Source of the DNA: Streptomyces sp. QL37
GTDB taxonomy: Bacteria; Actinomycetota; Actinomycetes; Streptomycetales; Streptomycetaceae
Assembly: GCF_002941025.1 (NCBI RefSeq)
Contig: NZ_PTJS01000001.1
Location: 4,965,472-5,029,471 of the forward strand
Length of the DNA stretch: 64,000 nucleotides
Direction of reading: 5' to 3'
A program made the position numbers and the translations under genes. The notes under the pieces are model-generated. The model saw only the letters and a program-made list of their open reading frames with translations, was not told the DNA's origin and ran no database searches. Each line of letters opens with the position of its first letter. Position 1 is the first letter of the stretch. This document shows, in pieces, positions 20,324 through 30,519 of this stretch.

Positions 20324-20450
20324 GACGGGGCATCACTCCTGTTCGTGGCTGGCTGCCGACGGGCGTACGGGTACGGGAGCGGCGGAGCCGCGCCCCGGAG
20401 GGAAGGTGGGCGCAGCTTCGCCGCTGCACCAATTGTGACGCATAACGTGC

Positions 20451-20460
20451 GTGCGCGCAA
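20451..20460. promoter_or_regulatory. shared GTGCGCGCAA motif, site 1
   Basis: The 10-mer occurs in the divergent region between the tail operon start (20323) and the plus-strand gene at 20620, and again at 22049-22058. On the minus strand it reads TTGCGCGCAC and could also act as a -35-like element (17 bases to CACAAT). Candidate binding site for the nearby helix-turn-helix regulator. Confidence 0.4.
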
Positions 20461-20538
20461 CCACTTAGTGCGGAGTGGCAACTTCAAGGGGTGCGCAACT
20501 CCCGCATATGACGGGCCGGGTGCGTTAGTCTGCGGCTA

Positions 20539-20554
20539 TCGAACATGCATTCGA
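20539..20554. promoter_or_regulatory. candidate LexA (SOS) box 1
   Basis: TCGAACATGCATTCGA matches the actinobacterial LexA consensus TCGAAC-N4-GTTCGA at 11 of 12 positions. It lies in the 296-bp divergent region, 65 bp before the plus-strand gene at 20620 and 215 bp before the tail operon start. A TAGTCT -10-like hexamer lies just upstream at 20526-20531. Confidence 0.65.
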
Positions 20555-20619
20555 GAGGTGGCGGTTCTGAAGCACGGAGCGCCGTTACTGGGCGTGCGGA
20601 ACAAGGAAGTGGAACAGGT

Positions 20620-20880
20620 GTGGACGGGAGCGCGATGGTGATCAGTGCCCAGGAGCGGCTGGCCGATGTCATGGCCGCCGTGGTCGAGGTGGCCGCGGAG
20701 TCAGGGGAAGCGGGCACGTACACCGCTGACGTCGCCAGGACGCTCACCGCTGTCGTCGGCAAGGTGGGGGCGAGAATCGCCGTGGAGGCGGAGACGCGGG
20801 GGTTCCGCAGCGGCTGGGGTGAGGCGGTCGCGCTGACCACCGGGGGCAAGGACGAGGGTGCCCAGGTGTTCCGGATGTAG
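20620..20880 (+). CDS. small unknown helical protein downstream of SOS-like box
   Basis: 86 residues from GTG at 20620 (AAGGAAG about 10 bases upstream); ATG at 20635 is an alternative. No family recognised. Predicted helical: AQERLADVMAAVVEVAAESG, then DVARTLTAVVGKVGARIAVE, ending GWGEAVALTTGGKDEGAQVF. It is divergent from the tail operon, shares its control region including LexA-like box 1, and converges on two small minus-strand genes across a 23-bp inverted repeat. Role unknown; regulator or self-protection factor are guesses. Confidence 0.6.
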   Translation: MDGSAMVISAQERLADVMAAVVEVAAESGEAGTYTADVARTLTAVVGKVGARIAVEAETRGFRSGWGEAVALTTGGKDEGAQVFRM

Positions 20881-20901
20881 CCGCGCGGGGTGCGGACGTG
20901 C

Positions 20902-20949
20902 CGACAGGGGGAGGGGCGGGCCCGCACGGGCCCGCCCCTCCCCCTGTCG
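20902..20949. terminator. bidirectional terminator, perfect 23-bp inverted repeat
   Basis: Arms 20902-20924 and 20927-20949 are perfect reverse complements. It lies between convergent genes ending at 20880 (plus) and 20960 (minus) and can stop transcription both ways. Confidence 0.85.
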
Positions 20950-20959
20950 CCGGTGCTCC

Positions 20960-21154
20960 TCAGCCGGCCGTACGCGCCTTCCGCCGGGCGGCGCGCTCCG
21001 CCGCGAAGACGTCCTCCAGCCGGAACAGCTGCGCCCGGCCCTGCTTCCCCGCGGGGGAGAGGCGGCCCAGCTGGACCCACTTGCGGATCGTCGCCGGGGT
21101 CACGCCGGCCTCGTCGGCGGCCAGTGCTCCCGTGATCAGGGTCGCCGCCGTCAT
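20960..21154 (-). CDS. small MerR/excisionase-like DNA-binding protein
   Basis: 64 residues from ATG at 21154. The motif AADEAGVTPATIRKWVQLGR (about 12-31) followed by LFRLEDVFAAERA is the winged helix-turn-helix pattern of MerR-like and excisionase-like proteins common in actinophages and integrative elements. The start overlaps the upstream gene's stop by 4 bp (ATGA), so both are cotranslated. No integrase is nearby, so it is more likely a regulator than a true excisionase. Confidence 0.75.
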   Translation of the reverse strand: MTAATLITGALAADEAGVTPATIRKWVQLGRLSPAGKQGRAQLFRLEDVFAAERAARRKARTAG

Positions 21155-21903
21155 CGGCGTACCTCCCGCTCCGCGGTGTCCGCCGTCGAGCCGGTCAGTT
21201 CCGTGAGGTCCCCGCCGGACTCCGCCGCCAGCCGCACCCAGGCGCCCTCGCTCCAGGCGTGCCGGTGGGCGGGGTCCGTGCGGCAGTCGCACTCCAGGTC
21301 GGCGCACCGGCAGGCCGGGTTGACGCACAGCACCGCCCGCCGCGCCGGGAAGGCGCGCAGGGAGACCGAGTCGCACCAGGGGCAGCGGCCGCGGACCCGT
21401 ACGACCGGCTCGGCGGCGCCCAGGACGCGCGTGCAGCGCCTCGCCATCCGGCGGACCTCGTCCCGGATGTGAACCGTGAGCAGGGCGTCCCCGGCCGCCT
21501 GTCCGAGCAGTGAGGCGATGCGGAGCAGTCGCTCGGCCACCTGGGCGCGGCGGGGGCGTGGCAGGCGGAGCCTGTCGTGCACGGCCTCGTCGAGCTCCAC
21601 CACGCCGTCGGTGATGTCGCGGATGGCGTCGGAGACGTGCAGCCGCAAGGGGGCGGTGGTGGGCCCGGACGGCGTCAGGCCGTGCAGCTGTTCGGCCCGC
21701 AGGGCCTCCTCGCGTTCGGCCCGGGAACGGCCACGCGGGGCCGGCGGCCCCGCGCTGTCCGACGACGGCGGTGCGGAGGGGGAGCGGTGGGCCGGCGCCA
21801 GCTCGCCGAGCAGCTCGGGGAACTGCTTCAGCAGCAGTTCGATCCAGAGCACGGCGTCACGGGCGGTCTTCTCGGTCTTCTCGTTGTCGGCGCGTGTGGT
21901 CAT
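21151..21903 (-). CDS. unknown protein with Cys-rich zinc-ribbon-like C-terminal part
   Basis: 250 residues from ATG at 21903, with AAGGGA about 6 bases upstream. N-terminus helical (RDAVLWIELLLKQFPELLGE, about 16-35), a Pro/Ser linker, a helical middle (LHVSDAIRDITDGVVELDEA), then CPWCDS...CVNPACRC...CDC (about 184-215), which looks like one or two zinc-binding clusters. It heads a two-gene unit with the small HTH protein and is divergent from the XRE-type regulator at 22101 across a region holding LexA-like box 2. No function assigned. Confidence 0.7.
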   Translation of the reverse strand: MTTRADNEKTEKTARDAVLWIELLLKQFPELLGELAPAHRSPSAPPSSDSAGPPAPRGRSRAEREEALRAEQLHGLTPSGPTTAPLRLHVSDAIRDITDGVVELDEAVHDRLRLPRPRRAQVAERLLRIASLLGQAAGDALLTVHIRDEVRRMARRCTRVLGAAEPVVRVRGRCPWCDSVSLRAFPARRAVLCVNPACRCADLECDCRTDPAHRHAWSEGAWVRLAAESGGDLTELTGSTADTAEREVRR

Positions 21904-21936
21904 GGGTGGTCCCTTCTCCCCGGCACAACTTGTTGC

Positions 21937-21952
21937 GGGAACGCACGTTCGC
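21937..21952. promoter_or_regulatory. candidate LexA (SOS) box 2
   Basis: GGGAACGCACGTTCGC holds the perfect core GAAC-N4-GTTC and matches TCGAAC-N4-GTTCGA at 9 of 12 positions. It lies 34 bp upstream of the minus-strand gene at 21903 and 148 bp upstream of the plus-strand regulator. Weaker than box 1. Confidence 0.5.
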
Positions 21953-21955
21953 ATG

Positions 21956-21973
21956 TTGCGCGCTCGCTCGCAA
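21956..21973. promoter_or_regulatory. TTGCG...CGCAA palindrome-like site
   Basis: TTGCGCGCTCGCTCGCAA has matching ends (TTGCG and CGCAA) and contains the TTGCGCGC core found in the other two shared-motif sites. Possible operator of the regulator at 22101. Confidence 0.4.
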
Positions 21974-22048
21974 GGGCAATAGGGCGAAGCGGCCTGCCTT
22001 TATGTCAACCGAAACTTCACAAACGAGACGGTGCGAGCGGGTAATTCT

Positions 22049-22058
22049 GTGCGCGCAA
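22049..22058. promoter_or_regulatory. shared GTGCGCGCAA motif, site 2
   Basis: Exact second copy of the 10-mer at 20451-20460, here 42 bp upstream of the XRE-type regulator gene; autoregulation would place an operator here. Confidence 0.4.
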
Positions 22059-22100
22059 GCGCGATACGCTGATGGCCGCTTCGGAGGGAGGCGACCGCTC

Positions 22101-22541
22101 ATGACCACAGGCGAACTCGACCGCTTCGCGACCTGGATCGAAGAGCTGATCCGCCGGCGCGGCTTCGACATCGACAGCCCGCGCGGTGGCGGAAAATCCC
22201 GCCTCGCCGACGAGGCCGGAGTCCATCGGGCGGCCATCACGCGGCTGCTCCAGCGCCAGAGCATGCCCGACCTGGAGACCACGCGCCGACTGGCCCAGGT
22301 GCTCCAGGTCCCGGTGCGCGACATGCTCATCCAGTCCGGCCGCCTCACCGAGGAGGACCTGCCGCTGCCGTCGGTCGGCCAGGCCCCCGCGGGTGGCCGG
22401 CGCCTCACGCTGGAGGAGGCGGCGGACGGTCTCGGGGTCGCGGCGGACCAGCGCGAGATGTTCATCAGGATCGCGGGCCAGTTCCTGCCCTCGGAAGCCG
22501 TCAGGGCCTCCGGGAGCCGGACGCCGCTCGCCTCCGACTGA
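22101..22541 (+). CDS. XRE-type helix-turn-helix regulator
   Basis: 146 residues from ATG at 22101; GGAGGGAGG lies about 11 bases upstream. The helix-turn-helix spans about 31-60 (SRLADEAGVHRAAITRLLQR) and is followed by MPDLETTRRLAQVLQVPVRD, the standard XRE/Cro continuation. The C-terminal about 60 residues are of unknown role. It sits at the upstream edge of the tail cluster, divergent from its small regulatory genes, in the position of a prophage repressor or activator, and is the most likely owner of the shared GCGCGCAA-type sites. Confidence 0.85.
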   Translation: MTTGELDRFATWIEELIRRRGFDIDSPRGGGKSRLADEAGVHRAAITRLLQRQSMPDLETTRRLAQVLQVPVRDMLIQSGRLTEEDLPLPSVGQAPAGGRRLTLEEAADGLGVAADQREMFIRIAGQFLPSEAVRASGSRTPLASD

Positions 22542-22713
22542 CCTGCCCGCGCCTCCCCGGCCGGGGAGCGCGGCTTCCGTCACCGGGTGCCACCGCCCGG
22601 CCCGCGCCCCTGTGGATCATGGAGCGTCCCCGTAGAAGCCCCCTCCGGAACCGGCCCGTAAGCTGAGTCGGCCTGTCCCCCCGCTCCAGCAGGCATTCAC
22701 GCGGCGATGAGAC

Positions 22714-23457
22714 ATGTACCCGCCCGTGTGCGATTCGGGCTGGACGGGGATGGGGGTGCGCGTGGTGAGGCGTAACGGGCGATCCCGGGTTCCGGCCGAA
22801 GAGCCCGCCGCCGGGGACGGCTCCACGGACCCCGCCACGGACCCCGCCACGGACGCCGTGGCCGCCTCGTCGGACGCCGACACCCCGGCCGGGCCCGCCG
22901 GCACCCTTGTCGAGGATCTCGCTCCCGCCGGCCGCCGGGCGGACGATGCGCCCGCCGACGCGCCGGACACGCTCTCCGGGCTCCTCGCCGCGCTCGGGCG
23001 GCACCTCGAGAGCCACGCACCGGACGAGGTCGTGGTGCTGCTGCGGGAGGAGATGGAGCGACGGGAGCTGCGCGCCTACTCCAGCGGCTGGCGCGACGCC
23101 GCCGCACATTACGAACCCGCGCTCCAGGAGGCGAGGGCCGCCGGCGGGCGCGCGTTACGGCTGGTGAGAGGGGTGCCCGGGCAGGCGGCGGTGATACCTC
23201 TCCGCCAGCAGGACCGCGACGCGGCCGACCGCCACGCGGACGACCGGAACCGGGAGGGCGGCGGCGCGGACGGGCGGACCGCCCGTCCCGGTCCGGCGGC
23301 CGACGGTGAGCGGGGGGACCGGCCCCAGGGTCCCGCCCCCGCCCTGGTCCCCAAGAGCCGCACGTCCCGGGTGCCCACGATCCCGCGGCTGCGCCCCCCG
23401 TCCCGCCGCCCGGCGGGAGGCACGGCGCCCGTCACTCCGGACGGCGAGTCCCTGTGA
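22714..23457 (+). CDS. unknown protein between tail cluster and str operon
   Basis: 247 residues if ATG 22714 is the start; ATG at 22750 is also possible, and neither has a convincing ribosome-binding site. Low-complexity acidic Ala/Asp/Pro-rich N-terminus, then a folded-looking helical segment (LSGLLAALGRHLESHAPDEV and ELRAYSSGWRDAAAHYEPAL, about 92-150), and a Gly/Arg/Pro-rich C-terminus. No family recognised. It precedes rpsL by 281 bp in the same orientation and may belong to the chromosomal backbone rather than to the tail cluster. Confidence 0.6.
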   Translation: MYPPVCDSGWTGMGVRVVRRNGRSRVPAEEPAAGDGSTDPATDPATDAVAASSDADTPAGPAGTLVEDLAPAGRRADDAPADAPDTLSGLLAALGRHLESHAPDEVVVLLREEMERRELRAYSSGWRDAAAHYEPALQEARAAGGRALRLVRGVPGQAAVIPLRQQDRDAADRHADDRNREGGGADGRTARPGPAADGERGDRPQGPAPALVPKSRTSRVPTIPRLRPPSRRPAGGTAPVTPDGESL

Positions 23458-23514
23458 TGCGGGGCCGGCCGCGTCGGGCCCCGGGAGGGGGCGGTCGACC
23501 CCGGGGCATTTGTT

Positions 23515-23543
23515 TTGACCCAGCTCCGTGAGGTAGGTACGCT
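23515..23543 (+). promoter_or_regulatory. rpsL operon promoter candidate
   Basis: TTGACC (23515-23520), 17-bp spacer, TACGCT (23538-23543), compatible with the principal sigma factor. It leaves a leader of about 190 nt before rpsL. Confidence 0.6.
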
Positions 23544-23663
23544 CAAGCCTTGTGCCTGGGGTGTGCCTGGGCTCGGGTGCGTGTCCTCAACCGCATGGCG
23601 AGTCCGTAAGTGGCCACCGCAATCTGTGTTCCGTCTGCCTTCCAGCAGGGGCGTGCAGTGTTC

Positions 23664-23688
23664 GACACACCCGACCGCGTGGGTCGGT
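23664..23688 (+). promoter_or_regulatory. leader element shared with rpsJ
   Basis: A 25-nt stretch identical at 24 positions to 35039-35063 in the rpsJ leader. It contains a hairpin CCGACC-GCGTG-GGTCGG (23672-23688) and lies 51 nt before rpsL. Possible binding site for an autoregulatory ribosomal protein or other RNA-level regulator; inference. Confidence 0.6.
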
Positions 23689-23738
23689 GACTGTTCCAGG
23701 TTAGTTTCACCGAACGGCACACAGAAACCGGAGAAGTA

Positions 23739-24110
23739 GTGCCTACGATCCAGCAGCTGGTCCGGAAGGGCCGGCAGGACAAGGTCGAGAAGAACAAGAC
23801 GCCCGCGCTCGAGGGTTCGCCCCAGCGCCGCGGCGTCTGCACGCGTGTGTTCACGACCACCCCGAAGAAGCCGAACTCGGCCCTCCGTAAGGTCGCGCGT
23901 GTGCGTCTGACCTCCGGTATCGAGGTCACGGCCTACATCCCGGGTGAGGGACACAACCTGCAGGAGCACTCCATCGTGCTCGTGCGTGGTGGCCGTGTGA
24001 AGGACCTGCCGGGTGTTCGTTACAAGATCATCCGCGGTTCGCTCGACACCCAGGGTGTCAAGAACCGCAAGCAGGCCCGCAGCCGCTACGGCGCCAAGAA
24101 GGAGAAGTAA
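23739..24110 (+). CDS. rpsL: 30S ribosomal protein S12
   Basis: 123 residues, decoding-centre protein. The streptomycin-related residues are wild type: Lys43 in [13 protein letters not shown], Lys88 and Pro91 in [15 protein letters not shown] start at 23739 follows GGAGAAG. First gene of the str operon; rpsG starts 2 bases after its stop. Confidence 0.98.
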   Translation: MPTIQQLVRKGRQDKVEKNKTPALEGSPQRRGVCTRVFTTTPKKPNSALRKVARVRLTSGIEVTAYIPGEGHNLQEHSIVLVRGGRVKDLPGVRYKIIRGSLDTQGVKNRKQARSRYGAKKEK

Positions 24111-24112
24111 GA

Positions 24113-24583
24113 ATGCCTCGTAAGGGCCCCGCCCCGAAGCGCCCGGTCATCATCGACCCGGTCTACAGCTCTCCTCTTGTCACCTCGCTGATCAACAAGA
24201 TCCTCCTCGACGGCAAGCGTTCCACCGCCGAGCGGATCGTGTACGGCGCCATGGAAGGCCTCCGCGAGAAGACCGGCGCAGACCCGGTCATCACGCTGAA
24301 GCGCGCGCTTGAGAACGTCAAGCCCTCGCTCGAGGTCAAGTCCCGCCGTGTCGGTGGCGCCACCTACCAGGTGCCGATCGAGGTCAAGCCCGGTCGCGCC
24401 GCCACCCTCGCGCTCCGCTGGGTCGTCGGTTACTCCCGCGCCCGTCGCGAGAAGACCATGACCGAGCGCCTCATGAACGAGCTGCTCGACGCCTCCAACG
24501 GTCTTGGCGCTGCCGTCAAGAAGCGCGAGGACACCCACAAGATGGCCGAGTCCAACAAGGCCTTCGCGCACTACCGCTGGTAG
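24113..24583 (+). CDS. rpsG: 30S ribosomal protein S7
   Basis: 156 residues. Starts [20 protein letters not shown] and carries the conserved [14 protein letters not shown] and [15 protein letters not shown] segments that contact 16S rRNA. S7 nucleates assembly of the 30S head and in E. coli also represses the str operon. Here it follows rpsL by 2 bases, so the two are translationally coupled. Ends FAHYRW, full length. Confidence 0.98.
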   Translation: MPRKGPAPKRPVIIDPVYSSPLVTSLINKILLDGKRSTAERIVYGAMEGLREKTGADPVITLKRALENVKPSLEVKSRRVGGATYQVPIEVKPGRAATLALRWVVGYSRARREKTMTERLMNELLDASNGLGAAVKKREDTHKMAESNKAFAHYRW

Positions 24584-24621
24584 TCGCTCACCCCATCGAG
24601 ACCGAGAGAAGATTGAGCCTT

Positions 24622-26751
<2,130 letters not shown>

Positions 26752-26794
26752 CTCTTCCGAGCTCACGCTTTAGGCTTGTCACCGGAGCCCGGTC

Positions 26795-26834
26795 GGGCAT
26801 TCGTCGCAGCGCGTAAGCAACGTGGCGAATGCCC
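26795..26834 (+). other. hairpin in fusA-tuf intergenic region
   Basis: GGGCATTCG (26795-26803) pairs with CGAATGCCC (26826-26834) around a 22-nt loop, within the 158-bp gap before tuf. It could be a processing or attenuation element for the separately regulated tuf mRNA. Confidence 0.5.
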
Positions 26835-26909
26835 CCGGCACCGGCATTCCAGCAAAGATCACCTGGCGCCGATGAAGCAAGGCGTACAGAACCACTCAGG
26901 AGGACCCCA

Positions 26910-28103
<1,194 letters not shown>

Positions 28104-28144
28104 TCACCTGACTGTCTGACCTGGTTGCTCCGCACAGAGCACCG

Positions 28145-28190
28145 AGAGGGGCCCCGGCCCGCCGCGCGAGCGGTGGGACGGGGCCCCTCT
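28145..28190. terminator. tuf terminator, probably bidirectional
   Basis: Perfect 12-bp outer stem (AGAGGGGCCCCG 28145-28156, CGGGGCCCCTCT 28179-28190) with further inner pairing, between tuf and the convergent PIG-L-like gene. Confidence 0.85.
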
Positions 28191-28216
28191 TCCGTGTGCG
28201 TACGGGGGCGTACGGG

Positions 28217-30256
28217 TCACGGGCGCCACGTCCAGGGAAGCGCGTCCGCCCCCAGCCCCACCACCACCGCGTGGCCGTCGTCGCCGACCCGGAGCGCGGC
28301 TCCGTCCAGTGCGACGGGCCCGTGGGACCGCACGGAGAGCCGCGTGCCCGCACGGAGCTGGAGCAGGCCGTCGACCGTGCGGCCGAGCAGCGCGGGACCC
28401 GCGGCGGTCAGCTCTCCGTACCCGTCGAAGCCGGTGAGGTCCGTGGCCGCCCCGCCCCGTACGGCCGTCGTCACGGCCCGCGCCTGGCCCCGGTAGAACA
28501 GGTCGACGGAGCCGTCCGCCGCCGGCAGCGCCGCGGGGGCGTCGCCCGGCACGGGGCCGGCGTCGATCTGCGTACGGGCGGTGAGCCCGGCGCCCGGAGC
28601 GTCCTGGGTCCAGTGGTGCACCGCGTGATGGCCCGCGGCGTACACATGGACCCGCCCGCTGCCGTCCACCACGGCGCTCAGGCCGTCCTGGACCTCCCCG
28701 CCGCCCAGGTCACGCCACTCGCCCCAGCTCCGGTCCGCCTCTCGTACCCGGGTGCTGACCCCCTTCTCCGCGTTGCGCACGAAGAGGTGGACCCGGCCGT
28801 CCGGCGCCGTCACGGCGACGGGAACGCCGATGCGCCGGCCCTCGTCCCGGCCGGGGGAGGGGTTACCGAGACCGCGCCAGGCGAGGAATCCGCCGCCCGG
28901 GGTGCTCCGCTCCAGCAGGACGACCTCGCGCTCGTTGTCTGCCCCGTGCCCGGCGAGCGCCGCGAACCGCAGCCCGAACAGGAGGAGATCGCCGTCGCCG
29001 GTGCCGGCCGATCCCAGTGCGGGGGCGAGCGGACCGCCGCCGAGGTCGTCCGGCGGCCCCCACACCCCGCCGGTGGCATCGGTCCCGCGCCACCGGACCA
29101 GACGCAGCCCCACCACCGCGTACGCGGCGAGCCGCCCGCCGGCTTCGGCGGCGACGACGGCACGGGCGCCCGGATAGCGGTGGCGGGTGGAGCGGACCCA
29201 GCCCTTCCTGTTGGTCAGGGGCCGGTCACCGCCCACGTTGTAGTCGCCGCACCCGGACGGGTTGCCGCAGTCCCAGTCGGGCGAGCCGCCGTAGGGGACC
29301 AGCGCGGCGGCCTTCCCGTCGAGCACGCCCGGCGGCAGGTTCTTCGGCCAGTGCCGGTTGTAGTACCCGCGGAACGAGGTCACGACGAACCCCGGTATCC
29401 CCCCGCCGCTCCGGGTGCTCCTGGCGACCCGGCGGATCATCGCCGCCCAGGCGAAGCACGCCGCCGCGGTGTGGTCGGCGTGGTCGGAGTACCCGCGCTG
29501 CTCACTGTCCGCCCGCCGGACCGCCTCGGTGCTGTGCTGGATGTCCGGATCCGGGTCCAGGGTGTGCACGACGGTGGGTTCGTAGCGCTCCAGCAGCCCG
29601 GCGATGACGTCGATCAGCCCGTCGTACGTGTACGAGCCGGCGCGCCGCAGAGGTGAACCGTCGGCGACGACCGTGCGCAGGACGAGCCGGCGGTCCTGCC
29701 AGAGACTGGGCAGGCCGAGCCGGTGGCGCCCGGTGTGCATGGCCGTGTCCAGGAAGATCAGCTCGACCCGGCGCACCCCGGCGGTCAGGGTGTTGACCTC
29801 GGCCCGGTGCCCGCCGTCGAGCTCGGCGACGGAGATCTCCCAGGGCGCGAACCTCTCCAGCCCGAGCAGGGTCGCGTACGCCTGTCGCAGGCCCTGGTGG
29901 CGCGCCGAGGAGTACGCGGCCTTGTCCGGCGCCGGGCGGGCCCGGCCGGGGATCTTGTTGACGCCGTCGGCCTCGCCCGCCGTGAGGTAGACACAGACCA
30001 GGGGTGTCCCGGCGTCGAGGGCGTGCCGGGTGTCCGGGTTCATGAAGTACAGGTCGTCGTCCGGGTGGGCGAGTATCTGCATGAGCAGGGCACGGCGCGC
30101 GTTGCTGATGGGACGGCCGGGTGCGGGATCCGGGGCGGGATCCGTCCGCCGGGGCGCGGGGACCGAGCAGGCGCTGAGTGCCGCGCCCGCGGCGGCCGCG
30201 GTCAGCACGGCGCGCCGTCGCACACCGTTTCCGGGCAGGGCAGGTCCATCCGTCAC
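28217..30256 (-). CDS. PIG-L family deacetylase lipoprotein with C-terminal beta-propeller-like region
   Basis: 679 residues from GTG at 30256, which has GGAG 9 bases upstream. The N-terminus has a twin-arginine-type lipoprotein signal (RRRAVLTAAAAGAALSAC, lipobox Cys30), so it is anchored outside the membrane. The PIG-L domain shows AHPDDDLYF (from residue 63) and a downstream SDHADHTAAACFAW zinc-ligand segment; the family removes N-acetyl groups from sugar conjugates. From about residue 350 on, repeated blocks such as DGRVHLFVRNAEKGVSTRV and SGRVHVYAAGHHAVHHW suggest a lectin-like propeller. Substrate is unknown; a secreted or cell-wall glycan is plausible. Confidence 0.85.
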   Translation of the reverse strand: MTDGPALPGNGVRRRAVLTAAAAGAALSACSVPAPRRTDPAPDPAPGRPISNARRALLMQILAHPDDDLYFMNPDTRHALDAGTPLVCVYLTAGEADGVNKIPGRARPAPDKAAYSSARHQGLRQAYATLLGLERFAPWEISVAELDGGHRAEVNTLTAGVRRVELIFLDTAMHTGRHRLGLPSLWQDRRLVLRTVVADGSPLRRAGSYTYDGLIDVIAGLLERYEPTVVHTLDPDPDIQHSTEAVRRADSEQRGYSDHADHTAAACFAWAAMIRRVARSTRSGGGIPGFVVTSFRGYYNRHWPKNLPPGVLDGKAAALVPYGGSPDWDCGNPSGCGDYNVGGDRPLTNRKGWVRSTRHRYPGARAVVAAEAGGRLAAYAVVGLRLVRWRGTDATGGVWGPPDDLGGGPLAPALGSAGTGDGDLLLFGLRFAALAGHGADNEREVVLLERSTPGGGFLAWRGLGNPSPGRDEGRRIGVPVAVTAPDGRVHLFVRNAEKGVSTRVREADRSWGEWRDLGGGEVQDGLSAVVDGSGRVHVYAAGHHAVHHWTQDAPGAGLTARTQIDAGPVPGDAPAALPAADGSVDLFYRGQARAVTTAVRGGAATDLTGFDGYGELTAAGPALLGRTVDGLLQLRAGTRLSVRSHGPVALDGAALRVGDDGHAVVVGLGADALPWTWRP

Positions 30257-30519
30257 GCCACGCACTCCATCCGCGTCCCCCGCAGCGGGCGGGCGGGAGC
30301 CCAGGGCTGCGTGCTGTCGTTCGGCGCAGGTCAGGGCTCTGTGCGCCTGTGCCTGCGGGGGGATAGACGGGGACAGGGGCCGCGGGGTTGCCCGGCGGAT
30401 GCGCGAGGTCCCCACGCCACCGTCACAAGAGCGTCACGGAATGCCGTGTTCCCTTGTCCGTGTTCGGACGCCCCGGATGAAGTTGCCCTGACAACTTCAT
30501 GGGGGAGTGGGGCAGAACG

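Noticed and set aside
6637..23738. Attachment-site repeats or integrase marking a recent prophage insertion.
   Set aside because: No integrase, no tRNA gene and no matching flanking repeats were seen at the edges of the block.
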